Shown here: positions 39,542 to 48,456 of the stretch, in pieces
How the letters are laid out: the number at the start of each line of letters is the position of its first letter
How positions within the stretch are numbered: position 1 is the stretch's first letter
Translations under genes and position numbers: made by a program
The notes under the pieces: generated by a model
Database searches by the model: none
What the model saw: only the letters and a program-made list of their open reading frames with translations
What the model was told of the DNA's origin: nothing
DNA from: an uncultured SAR86 cluster bacterium
GTDB taxonomy: Bacteria > Pseudomonadota > Gammaproteobacteria > Magnimaribacterales > Magnimaribacteraceae
Assembly: GCA_902532675.1 (NCBI GenBank)
Contig: CACAIY010000004.1
Coordinates: forward strand, 20,068 to 84,067
Length of the DNA: 64,000 bases
Direction: 5' to 3'

Positions 39542-40402
39542 ATGAATAACCAAGAGTGGTTTAATGAATCATTACTTTCTACACCAACGGAAAACTTCGT
39601 TGAAGTAGAAGGGGCTAAGATTCATTATTTGACTTGGGGCGATACTAAAAATCCAGGTTTATTCTTTATCCATGGTTTTAGTGCCAATGCTCATTGGTGG
39701 GATTTTATTGCTCCTGCCTTTACCGAAGATTATTGTGTTGTCGCCATAGATCTATCTGGATCTGGTGATAGCGACCACAGAGAAACTTACTCTCAAGAAA
39801 TGTACGCAAATGAAATTAAAGCCGTGTGTGATGATATGGGTTGGGAGTCAGCAGATTTTATTGCTCACAGCATGGGAGGATCAATCTCCTTAAACGCAAC
39901 TTCAATTTATCCTCAAATTTTTAAATCTCTATATTTACTAGATTCCATTGTTATTTTACCACCAGATAAAGTAAGAAATTATTCTTCAAATAGATCCATG
40001 ATTAGAGCTGACTTCATTTATGAAGATGAAGCTTCTGCTATAGAAAGTTTCAGATTGATACCCCCACAACCTTGCAGAAATGAATTTCTTTTAAATCATA
40101 TCGCCATAAATTCATATAAACAGACTGAAGAAGGGTGGCTGCTTAAATCGGATGGGAAGATGATGAAAACCTATCAATCTAAGGACTTAACAGAGACTTT
40201 GATGGCAATTCAATGTCCTATTTATATTGTATATGGTTTAATGAGCCAGATTTTTACGCAGGAAATTCTTGACTACACTGTCTATGTCGGAAATATACCC
40301 CCAGAAAGGGTAATAGGTGTGCCAGGAACAATGCATCATTTATTTGTAGATGACCCTTTAAGCGTTATAGAAGAATTAAAAAAATTATTAGGAGATAATT
40401 AA
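39542..40402 (+). CDS. Alpha/beta hydrolase
   Basis: FIHGFSANAHWWDF, DLSGSGDSD, IAHSMGGSI. Confidence 0.92.
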   Translation: MNNQEWFNESLLSTPTENFVEVEGAKIHYLTWGDTKNPGLFFIHGFSANAHWWDFIAPAFTEDYCVVAIDLSGSGDSDHRETYSQEMYANEIKAVCDDMGWESADFIAHSMGGSISLNATSIYPQIFKSLYLLDSIVILPPDKVRNYSSNRSMIRADFIYEDEASAIESFRLIPPQPCRNEFLLNHIAINSYKQTEEGWLLKSDGKMMKTYQSKDLTETLMAIQCPIYIVYGLMSQIFTQEILDYTVYVGNIPPERVIGVPGTMHHLFVDDPLSVIEELKKLLGDN

Positions 40403-41355
40403 TGTCAGATGGACCTAAAAAAACTATAAGTAAAATTACAAAAGGCTTTGCTAAACACGGTTATATTTGTAGTGACCAAATCTCTACTGCTGTTTACCTA
40501 GCTTCAGAACTTGAGAAACCTATCTTAATCGAAGGACCTCCAGGTGTAGGTAAAACAGAGTTGGCTAACACGGCAGCAATGTACTTCAAAAAAGAATTAA
40601 TTCGTTTGCAGTGCTACGAAGGCCTTGATGAATCAAAAGCTTTGTATGAATGGCGCTACGGCAAACAACTTTTATACACCCAAATCTTAAAAGAACAAAT
40701 GCAAGAAGTCCTTGAGGGGGCTAAAGGATTAAAAGAGTCATTGGGTAGGTTAATGAAATTTGAAGATATATTCTTCTCAGAAGATTTTTTAGAGACAAGA
40801 CCTTTATTAAAAGCTCTATCTTCGGATAAAGGATCGGTTTTATTGATAGACGAAGTTGATAAATCTGATGAAGAGTTTGAAGCTTTGTTGTTAGAAATTT
40901 TATCTGAATTTCAGATATCTATTCCTGAACTAGGAGTTAGAGAGGCTAAAGTTAAACCTTTGGTCATGTTAACCAGTAACAATAGTAGGGAAATCGGTGA
41001 CGCTTTAAAAAGAAGATGTTTGCATTTGTATATACCTTTTCCAGATGCCAAATTAGAAAGACAGATTGTGCAAGCCAGAGTCCCTGAGATATCAGAATCA
41101 ATGCAAATTCAACTAGTAAATTTTGTACAAGGCATTAGGGAATTAGATTTAAAGAAACAACCAGCTATAAGTGAAACAATTGATTGGGCAAAAACTTTAA
41201 TATTATTAAATTCAGAAGAGCTTGATGCGAATCTAGCTGAAGAAACTCTTAATATACTTCTAAAACATCAACAAGATATAGAAGTCGTCAAGAAGGAGAT
41301 ACCTGCACTAATTTCAAGTGCCACTGAAACTTCAGATGGAAAAAGTATTAACTGA
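40402..41355 (+). CDS. MoxR/CoxD-type AAA+ ATPase
   Basis: IEGPPGVGKTELA Walker A, VLLIDEVDKSDEEFEA Walker B. Confidence 0.93.
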   Translation: MSDGPKKTISKITKGFAKHGYICSDQISTAVYLASELEKPILIEGPPGVGKTELANTAAMYFKKELIRLQCYEGLDESKALYEWRYGKQLLYTQILKEQMQEVLEGAKGLKESLGRLMKFEDIFFSEDFLETRPLLKALSSDKGSVLLIDEVDKSDEEFEALLLEILSEFQISIPELGVREAKVKPLVMLTSNNSREIGDALKRRCLHLYIPFPDAKLERQIVQARVPEISESMQIQLVNFVQGIRELDLKKQPAISETIDWAKTLILLNSEELDANLAEETLNILLKHQQDIEVVKKEIPALISSATETSDGKSIN

Positions 41356-42667
41356 TTTTGTAAAAGCACTCAGAAACTCGAACGTAAGAGTGTCTCCAGC
41401 TGAAACATTGGATGCAATGTCTGTTATTGATGAGGTTGGATATGATGATCGTGAACTTCTTAAAAGAAGCCTTTCGATAGTTCTTCCAAAAACCCCAGAC
41501 GAGAAACAGAAATTTGAAACCTGTTTTGATGATTTCTTTACGGATGAGATAAAAGAACAAGTGCCAGTAGCTTTGAAGGAGCTTAAAGACATTGAAGATG
41601 TTAAGTCTGATTTAGCTAAAACACTATTAGAAGGGTCTCAAGCTGAGCTAATGATATCTATTGCTGATGCTGCTGAAGCTTCAGAAATTAGAGAGATAAG
41701 ATATTTTACCCAACGTTCAGTTTTTACTAGAAGAATTTTAGAAAAAATGGGTGTTGGGAAGCTAGAAGATGAACTTATGCAAATAGGATCATTAAGGGAA
41801 GAAGATATACCTACTGATTTAGAACAAGAATTAAGGAATCAATTAACAGGGTTGAGGGAAAGGGTGTCGGACTACGTTCAGCAGCAATTTCTATTGCACG
41901 GTGATGTTTCAGGAGAGCAATTAAGAGAACAAGTATTCAAGTCTATGAACATGGCTCAAATAGATAGATCTTATTTGCATGAAGTTCACTCGTTGGTACG
42001 AAGAATGGCTAAGAAGTTAGCTAATTTGCACTCGAGAAGAAAAAAGAATTACAGAAGAGGCAAGTTAGATATAAGAAAAACTATTAGAGAGAACTGGGTT
42101 AATCAAGGTGTTTTATTTAATCTAAGTTGGTCTTACAAAAAAGTAGATCGACCTAAGATTTACGTTATTTGTGATGTCAGTGGATCGGTGGGTGCTTACG
42201 CAAGATTCATGCTTATGTTCTTATTTAGTTTGACAGAAGTCGTTTCTAAATTAAGAGCTTTTGTTTTTTCTTCTAACTTAGGTGAAGTCACAGATGAATT
42301 TAAAGACTCAAATCTTGATTCTGCTATTGAAAGTGCATTACAAAAACACGGAGGAGGATCAACCGACTACGGACAAGCTTTAACTGATTTTGTAAGTTTA
42401 TGTATAGATGAAATTGATAAGAAAACTACCGTTGTAATTTTAGGCGATGCTAGAAATAATTTTGGACCTGAAAAAGCTCATTTGATGAAAATAATAAATG
42501 AAAGATCTAAACAAGTTTTTTGGCTTAACCCTGAGGGAAAATATCGTTGGGATACAGGGGATTCAGTTATGACAACTTATTCCGCTTATTGCACTAAAGT
42601 ATTTCAGTGCGGCAATATTGAGCAGTTAGAAAGAGTCATCTCAACTCTTTTAAAGACAGCCATTTGA
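41336..42667 (+). CDS. VWA-domain (CoxE-like) protein; likely start at internal ATG 41336
   Basis: CDVSGSVGAYARFML MIDAS motif, TDYGQAL; ORF track starts at 41318. Confidence 0.9.
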   Translation: MEKVLTDFVKALRNSNVRVSPAETLDAMSVIDEVGYDDRELLKRSLSIVLPKTPDEKQKFETCFDDFFTDEIKEQVPVALKELKDIEDVKSDLAKTLLEGSQAELMISIADAAEASEIREIRYFTQRSVFTRRILEKMGVGKLEDELMQIGSLREEDIPTDLEQELRNQLTGLRERVSDYVQQQFLLHGDVSGEQLREQVFKSMNMAQIDRSYLHEVHSLVRRMAKKLANLHSRRKKNYRRGKLDIRKTIRENWVNQGVLFNLSWSYKKVDRPKIYVICDVSGSVGAYARFMLMFLFSLTEVVSKLRAFVFSSNLGEVTDEFKDSNLDSAIESALQKHGGGSTDYGQALTDFVSLCIDEIDKKTTVVILGDARNNFGPEKAHLMKIINERSKQVFWLNPEGKYRWDTGDSVMTTYSAYCTKVFQCGNIEQLERVISTLLKTAI

Positions 42668-42683
42668 AGATACTATTTAAACT

Positions 42684-43466
42684 ATGAAAAAATTATTATT
42701 ACTCTCCATCTCCTTACTAACTCTGTCTTTTGTATCAAACTCTTTTGCTCATGACCTTAAAGGAGCTATAGCTAGCGAAGACAGGACACCTAAGAACGTT
42801 GTTAGGGATGTTTATAGGCATCCATACGAGACTCTAGATTTCTTTGGAATTAAACAAGATATGACGATTATAGAACTGTCTCCTGGAGGGGGTTGGTATA
42901 CAGAGATATTAGCTAATTACATACATTATCCAGGTACTTTGATAGCTGCTCATTTTAATCCAGATGCTGGAGGTTATTACAAAAGAGGCAGAGCCAACTT
43001 TGAAAAGAAAATGAATAGCAGTCCAATGTATGGCAGAGTTGAGATAGTTAATATAGATTCAACTTTGGCTGAACCAAATAGCGTTGATGCTGTTTTAACT
43101 TTTAGAAATTTACATAACTGGTTAGGGCCTCTACTGGATACTATATTTTCTAATTCTTATAAGGCTCTAAAACCAGGGGGAATTTTTGGAGTTGTTGAGC
43201 ATAGAGCTGATGAAGGAACTACTTTAGAGATGATGAAAAAAAGTGGCTATGTAACCGAAAAACACGCTATTGAGATGGCCAAGAAGCATGGATTCGAATT
43301 AGTATCTAAATCTGAAGTGAACTCTAACCCTAAAGATATCAAAAATTACCCAAAAGGAGTTTGGACATTACCTCCAAATCTAAGAATGAAAGATGTGGAT
43401 AGGCAGAAATACCTTGAAATAGGTGAAAGTGATCGTATGACTTTGTTATTCAGGAAACCGCTTTAG
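42684..43466 (+). CDS. Class I SAM-dependent methyltransferase-like protein with signal peptide
   Basis: MKKLLLLSISLLTLSFVSNSFAH signal peptide; IIELSPGGGWYTEILA motif I; FRNLHNWL. Confidence 0.85.
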   Translation: MKKLLLLSISLLTLSFVSNSFAHDLKGAIASEDRTPKNVVRDVYRHPYETLDFFGIKQDMTIIELSPGGGWYTEILANYIHYPGTLIAAHFNPDAGGYYKRGRANFEKKMNSSPMYGRVEIVNIDSTLAEPNSVDAVLTFRNLHNWLGPLLDTIFSNSYKALKPGGIFGVVEHRADEGTTLEMMKKSGYVTEKHAIEMAKKHGFELVSKSEVNSNPKDIKNYPKGVWTLPPNLRMKDVDRQKYLEIGESDRMTLLFRKPL

Positions 43467-43837
43467 ACTTTAATAAGATTCAATAGATTTTTTTTATATT
43501 TAAGTTCTATATTTTTCTGAACACTAGAATGTTCAAGCGTATCTACATTCTTTATTTGTAAACTTTGGTTATCAGAAAAGGATAATTTTGTTGAAGTTAT
43601 CAGATAAACAATGTCATTCTTTTTTATGTCTTGGTTTTCTAAAGTAAGAGAATTCAGATTTACGATAAATGAATGAAGTTCTGCGGTTAACTCATCAACT
43701 TCGTTCAACTCTAATTGATATCCGTTCATGGATTGAATAACAATATGAGTTGTGGCGCTCTTATCTGAATAGGAAGAGTGGAAATTATTAATTTCCTCTT
43801 CTAAAGATATGAGATTTTCTATATCAAGATAAGTCAT
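43463..43837 (-). CDS. Hypothetical protein
   Basis: 124-aa ORF filling the gap between neighbours; no recognised family. Confidence 0.55.
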   Translation of the reverse strand: MTYLDIENLISLEEEINNFHSSYSDKSATTHIVIQSMNGYQLELNEVDELTAELHSFIVNLNSLTLENQDIKKNDIVYLITSTKLSFSDNQSLQIKNVDTLEHSSVQKNIELKYKKNLLNLIKV

Positions 43838-43875
43838 TGTTTTTGAGTATTTGCATATTAATATAAAATTAAACT

Positions 43876-44058
43876 ATGGATAATGAAAATAAATACGTTA
43901 AAAGAGCAAAGAGAGTAGAAGAAAGAGTTAATAACTATTCTCAAAGTGCGGAAAGTCTAATACTCAATTCAATAGATTTAATCCAAGATTTTTTAATTGA
44001 GCTTAGTTCTAAGCCAAAAAATATTGATAAAGTTGATTCCAAAAAAAAGGGAGGTTAA
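43876..44058 (+). CDS. Hypothetical small protein (60 aa)
   Basis: Short basic ORF whose last codons run into a strong terminator stem. Confidence 0.55.
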   Translation: MDNENKYVKRAKRVEERVNNYSQSAESLILNSIDLIQDFLIELSSKPKNIDKVDSKKKGG

Positions 44059-44070
44059 ACCTCCCTTTTT
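44044..44070. terminator. Bidirectional intrinsic terminator
   Basis: AAAAAGGGAGG-TTAAA-CCTCCCTTTTT between convergent genes; A/T tracts on both sides. Confidence 0.9.
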
Positions 44071-44076
44071 CTGTAT

Positions 44077-44526
44077 TTAGCTTAGTAATTTACTCTTAGA
44101 AGTAAAATCAATTTTTCTAGTTTTCTTCTCTTCAGGAATAATTCTTTCTATCCCTATATACAACATGCCGTTACTAAGAGCTGCGCCCTTTATAACCATG
44201 TCATCAGAAAGAACAAATCTTTTAACAAAGTTTCTTGATGCTAAACCTTGATGTAAAAGTCCTTCAGATGCGTCTTTATCTTTGGATCCTTTAATTACTA
44301 GGTTTTCACCCGAAGCTTCTATATCAATTTCTTCCTCTTCAAATCCCGCAACGGCTAGCTCAATAGTATATTTATCTTCGCTAACTTTTCTTATGTTGTA
44401 AGGCGGGTAATTTGAGGATTCTTGTTTTGAATTCGCTAGCATGGCTAAACTATCAAAGGTCCTATCAAATCCTACTGCAAAAGGAGAGATATCTCTCCAT
44501 AGTAAGTCAAATGTATTATTTATCAT
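44077..44526 (-). CDS. Hsp20/IbpA-family small heat shock protein
   Basis: Alpha-crystallin domain: KVSEDKYTIELAVAGFEEEEIDIEASGENLVIKGSK, HQGLASRNFVKRFVLSDDM. Confidence 0.94.
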   Translation of the reverse strand: MINNTFDLLWRDISPFAVGFDRTFDSLAMLANSKQESSNYPPYNIRKVSEDKYTIELAVAGFEEEEIDIEASGENLVIKGSKDKDASEGLLHQGLASRNFVKRFVLSDDMVIKGAALSNGMLYIGIERIIPEEKKTRKIDFTSKSKLLS

Positions 44527-44533
44527 TTTTTTT

Positions 44534-44552
44534 CTCCTTATAATTAAGCAAG
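44534..44552 (-). promoter_or_regulatory. ROSE-like RNA thermometer hairpin sequestering the Shine-Dalgarno of the Hsp20 gene
   Basis: On the minus strand CTTGCTT-AATTAT-AAGGAG followed by 7 A and ATG; U(U)GCU anti-SD pairs AAGGAG with a bulged G. Confidence 0.7.
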
Positions 44553-44595
44553 TTAAATAATTTACGTAAGCCCCTAAGGCACTTACACTATATAT

Positions 44596-44621
44596 ATGGG
44601 GTTTTTTATTTAGAAAACAAG
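44596..44621 (-). promoter_or_regulatory. Sigma32-like heat-shock promoter of the Hsp20 gene
   Basis: Minus strand CTTGTT-N14-CCCCATATATA versus consensus CTTGAA-N13-15-CCCCATnT. Confidence 0.7.
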
Positions 44622-44631
44622 GATAACAATT

Positions 44632-45426
44632 ATGAAAGATTTATTTTCAATAGAAGGAAAAGTGGCTCTTGTAACTGGTGGTTCAAGAGGTATAGGAGAA
44701 ATGATTGCAGCAGGCTTTTTAGCTAATGGGGCAAAAGTTTATATAAGTTCAAGAAAAGCAGAAGTATGCGATGCGACGGCTGAAAGACTAGCTAAAGAAT
44801 ATGGAGGAGAATGCATTTCAATTCCTGCAGACCTTTCTAATTTAGAAGGCATTAGTGCTTTAGCCAATGAGCTGTCTTCAAAAGAGAAGTCTCTGGATAT
44901 ATTAGTAAACAATGCAGGCGCTTCTTGGGGAGAGCCCATAGAGGATTATTCTGAATTAGGCTGGGATAAAGTTATGGACACTAACGTTAAGGGTATATTC
45001 TTTCTCACACAGCAGTTATTGCCTTTATTAAGAGAGTCTGGAAACGCTGACAACACATCTAGAGTTATTAATATAGGATCAATTGACGGAATTAAAACAG
45101 GTACATTTGATGCATTCTCTTATGGTCCTTCAAAAGCTGCTGTTCATCACTTAACACGCGTATTGGCTGCTAGACTAATTAAAGACCATATAATTGTTAA
45201 TGCCATTGCTCCAGGCCCATTCCCAACTTGGATGTTAAGTACTGGAGTAGGCGGTGGCGGTGATACAGATATAGATTGGTCTGCTGTTGGACAAAGCAAC
45301 CCGAGTGGAAGAGTGGGCGATGCAGAAGATATTGCTGGTCTAGCTATTTTTCTCAGTTCAAGAGCAGGTGCTTATACGGTTGGTCAGACAATAGCCTGCG
45401 ATGGAGGAGCTGTAGCGAGTTCATAA
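44632..45426 (+). CDS. SDR family oxidoreductase
   Basis: GGSRGIGEMIA, NNAGASWG, YGPSKAA, CDGG. Confidence 0.93.
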   Translation: MKDLFSIEGKVALVTGGSRGIGEMIAAGFLANGAKVYISSRKAEVCDATAERLAKEYGGECISIPADLSNLEGISALANELSSKEKSLDILVNNAGASWGEPIEDYSELGWDKVMDTNVKGIFFLTQQLLPLLRESGNADNTSRVINIGSIDGIKTGTFDAFSYGPSKAAVHHLTRVLAARLIKDHIIVNAIAPGPFPTWMLSTGVGGGGDTDIDWSAVGQSNPSGRVGDAEDIAGLAIFLSSRAGAYTVGQTIACDGGAVASS

Positions 45427-46293
45427 ATGACTAATAGAGCTAAAAGTTTTTTAATAACAGGAGTTGTTTATATAGTTGCTTTAGTAGTGGCAATTGCTGC
45501 TGCTTACCAGTTCATAGATGCTCACCAATGGCTGGTTATTTTAACGGGTCATTTATTTGCAACACTTGTTGTATTTGTGTCTAGTCGAATTTATAAAAAT
45601 TCAAGTTTATATGATCCTTTCTGGTCTGTTGCCCCTATTCCTATAGCGATTTATATAGCGTTATGGCCTGAATCAAGTGAAATTAATCTTGAAAAAGTTA
45701 TATTGATTTTAATACCGGTAATGTATTGGGCATTAAGATTAACAATAAATTGGATGAGAGATTGGGATGGATTAGAGCATGAAGATTTTAGATATATCGA
45801 TTTAAAAGCTAAGCCTTTTGCTTTTCTTATAGATTTATTCGGTATTCATATATATCCAACTTTACAAGTTAACCTTTCTCTATTTCCGATTTACTATGCT
45901 CTCTCAGTTTCAACAAATGAAGTTGGAATACTATTGTATCTTGCAAGTTTGTTCACTGTTTTGGCTGTTACATTAGAATTAGTTGCAGATGAACAGATGC
46001 GTAAATTTAGAAGCAATGTATCAAATAAAGGAAAAACCATGAGACAAGGTCTTTGGTCTTACTCTAGACACCCAAATTACTTAGGAGAGATTTTATTTTG
46101 GTGGGGTCTTTATTTTATGACCATTTCAATTGATATAAATTATTGGTATTTATTTATATGTCCTTTGATTATGAATCTGATGTTCTCTTTAATAACTTGC
46201 CAAATGATGGATAACAGAAGCTTAGAAAGGAGACCTGACTACGCGGATTACATGAAATCAACGCGACAATTAATAATATGGAGATCTAATTAG
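45427..46293 (+). CDS. DUF1295 / steroid 5-alpha-reductase-like membrane protein
   Basis: DPFWSVAPI, GLWSYSRHPNYLGEILFWWGLYF. Confidence 0.9.
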   Translation: MTNRAKSFLITGVVYIVALVVAIAAAYQFIDAHQWLVILTGHLFATLVVFVSSRIYKNSSLYDPFWSVAPIPIAIYIALWPESSEINLEKVILILIPVMYWALRLTINWMRDWDGLEHEDFRYIDLKAKPFAFLIDLFGIHIYPTLQVNLSLFPIYYALSVSTNEVGILLYLASLFTVLAVTLELVADEQMRKFRSNVSNKGKTMRQGLWSYSRHPNYLGEILFWWGLYFMTISIDINYWYLFICPLIMNLMFSLITCQMMDNRSLERRPDYADYMKSTRQLIIWRSN

Positions 46294-46303
46294 GAGAATT
46301 TTT

Positions 46304-47512
46304 ATGGTAAGTGGGTATTGTGATGAAAGGTTCTTAGAAGCAAAAAAAATATTTGAAGCAAGTATTGATAGTGGCTTTGAATTGGGTTGTGCCATTTCTC
46401 TTGAAATAGAAGGAGAAAAAGTAATTGATCTTTGGGGTGGTTATGCAAACACAGATAAAACGAAACCTTGGGAAGAAGACACAATAGTAAATGTTTTCTC
46501 AACAACCAAAGGCATTGCAGCAATTTGTTTACTTCAATTAATTGAAAAGGGACAACTAGATTTAGATAAACCGGTATCAGAATATTGGCCAGAATTTTCT
46601 AAAAACGGTAAAGGTGATATTCCTGTGCGATATCTTTTTTGCCATAAATCAGGTTTATGTGGAGTCAGAACCCCACTTGATCCGGGATCTTTTACTAACT
46701 GGGATCTCATATGTAGTGAATTGGCAAAACAAGAACCTCTTTGGGAGCCTGGAACTGCACACGGTTACCATGCATTAACGTATGGCCATTTAGTCGGAGA
46801 AATTTTAAGAAGAATCGATGGCAGGACTATAGGAAATTACTTTAATGAGGAAATAGCAAAACCTTTAGATTTAGACTTTTGGATAGGGTTACCGGAATCA
46901 GAGTTTTCAAGAGTAAGCAATATACTTCCTTCAAAACCAAACCCATTACTTCCTTTATTGGCAAAACTTCCAAGATTTTTATTGCCTGGACCAATGAAAT
47001 TTTTATTGGACTTTACCGATACTAATAAACCGGTAGGTGCGGCATTTAATAATCCACCACTTGGTAGTAATGAGAATGATGAATTTGAAGCTAATACTCG
47101 CGAGTGGCGCGAAGCAGAAATACCAGCAGCAAATGGGCATGGAAATGCTAGATCTCTAGCTAAACTTTATGGAGTTTTAGCTAACGGAGGTTCTAGGGAT
47201 GGTATTCATGTCTTGAGTCCAGAAACTATTGAATTGGGTAGGCAGACCCAATCTGACGGTAAAGATCTTGTACTAGGTCATATGCATACGAGGTTTGGAA
47301 TTGGTTTCATGCTAGGAACAAAAAACGTAAGTATGGGACCTAATCCTGATTCATTTGGTCATGGAGGAGCTGGTGGATCTTTAGGGTTTGCTGATCCAGA
47401 TAACAATATATCTTTGGGCTTTGTTATGAATCAAATGCACCCTGGTATTACCGCATGGAAAACTGCTACGGATGTAGCTGCATCAGTATATAAGGACTTA
47501 AAAATTACTTAA
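46304..47512 (+). CDS. Beta-lactamase-related serine hydrolase (EstB-like)
   Basis: FSTTKGIAAICLL (SxxK), WGGYANTDKTKPW; paralog of the 1601-2731 product. Confidence 0.9.
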   Translation: MVSGYCDERFLEAKKIFEASIDSGFELGCAISLEIEGEKVIDLWGGYANTDKTKPWEEDTIVNVFSTTKGIAAICLLQLIEKGQLDLDKPVSEYWPEFSKNGKGDIPVRYLFCHKSGLCGVRTPLDPGSFTNWDLICSELAKQEPLWEPGTAHGYHALTYGHLVGEILRRIDGRTIGNYFNEEIAKPLDLDFWIGLPESEFSRVSNILPSKPNPLLPLLAKLPRFLLPGPMKFLLDFTDTNKPVGAAFNNPPLGSNENDEFEANTREWREAEIPAANGHGNARSLAKLYGVLANGGSRDGIHVLSPETIELGRQTQSDGKDLVLGHMHTRFGIGFMLGTKNVSMGPNPDSFGHGGAGGSLGFADPDNNISLGFVMNQMHPGITAWKTATDVAASVYKDLKIT

Positions 47513-48450
47513 TGAAAGCTGTTTCTTATTCTGACGGTAAGGTCTTTACTTCAAATATTGATTTTCCATCAGGGGAAGGGATATTAGTTGATGTTGCTTC
47601 TGCTGGAATTTGTGGAAGTGATCTGCATATATTAAATTCTGGAGCTCATTCTCCTCATGTAGCTGGTCATGAAATTGCAGGTATTACATCTGACGGAACT
47701 CATGTAGCTATAGAACCTATAATTTCATGTCGAAAATGTAAATCCTGTGAGTCTGGTGACTACCATCTTTGTAAGGTTGATTTTCAAGGAATAGGCATGA
47801 GTATTAATGGCGGTATGGCAGAACAAATATTGGTACCTGAAGAATGTTTAATTAAATTAGACAAAAGGGTGGCTATCGAGGACGCTTGTTTAGTAGAACC
47901 TTTAGCAGTTGCATTACACGGATTTATTAGAACAAATACCACATCGAGTCATAAAATTGCTGTCATTGGTGGGGGCACAATAGGTATGTGCGCAATAGCA
48001 GCAGCAAAATATATTGGATGTGAGGTTGATTTATTTGCTAAATACGACCATCAAAAAGAAGCCGGAAGTAAATTAGGTGCAGGGATTCTTGAAGGTCTTT
48101 ACGATAGGGTGGTAGATTGTGTGGGCACTAAAGAAACTTTAGATTTAAGTGCTAAATCTGCAAAACCAGGTTCTTGGATAGTGTTATTAGGAATCCCTTT
48201 AGAGGGAATCAACTTACCTGGCTTAAGAGTAATAATGAATGAAATTAAAGTCTTTCCTTCAATAATGTATGGATCAACTTCTGGCATAAAAGACTTTGAA
48301 GTAGCAGCAAAACTTATTTCAACAAGCCCAACTATAGGAGATACGATTATTACCCATAGATTTCCTCTGCTTGAAGCAGAAGAGGCTTTTAATGTTGCAC
48401 AAGACAAATCATCTAATTGCATAAAAGTGGTGTTTGATCCTAAATCATAA
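47512..48450 (+). CDS. Zinc-dependent alcohol dehydrogenase family
   Basis: GICGSDLHI, GHEIAG, CRKCKSCESGDYHLC structural zinc site. Confidence 0.92.
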   Translation: MKAVSYSDGKVFTSNIDFPSGEGILVDVASAGICGSDLHILNSGAHSPHVAGHEIAGITSDGTHVAIEPIISCRKCKSCESGDYHLCKVDFQGIGMSINGGMAEQILVPEECLIKLDKRVAIEDACLVEPLAVALHGFIRTNTTSSHKIAVIGGGTIGMCAIAAAKYIGCEVDLFAKYDHQKEAGSKLGAGILEGLYDRVVDCVGTKETLDLSAKSAKPGSWIVLLGIPLEGINLPGLRVIMNEIKVFPSIMYGSTSGIKDFEVAAKLISTSPTIGDTIITHRFPLLEAEEAFNVAQDKSSNCIKVVFDPKS

Positions 48451-48456
48451 AAATAC

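Noticed and set aside
41332-41592. Overlapping antisense ORFs 41332-41592 and 41348-41560
   Set aside because: Both shadow the CoxE-like gene in alternative frames, with no domain signal or ribosome-binding site.
46302-46523. 73-aa Leu/His-rich minus-strand ORF
   Set aside because: Antisense of the EstB-like gene with biased composition; explained by codon shadowing.
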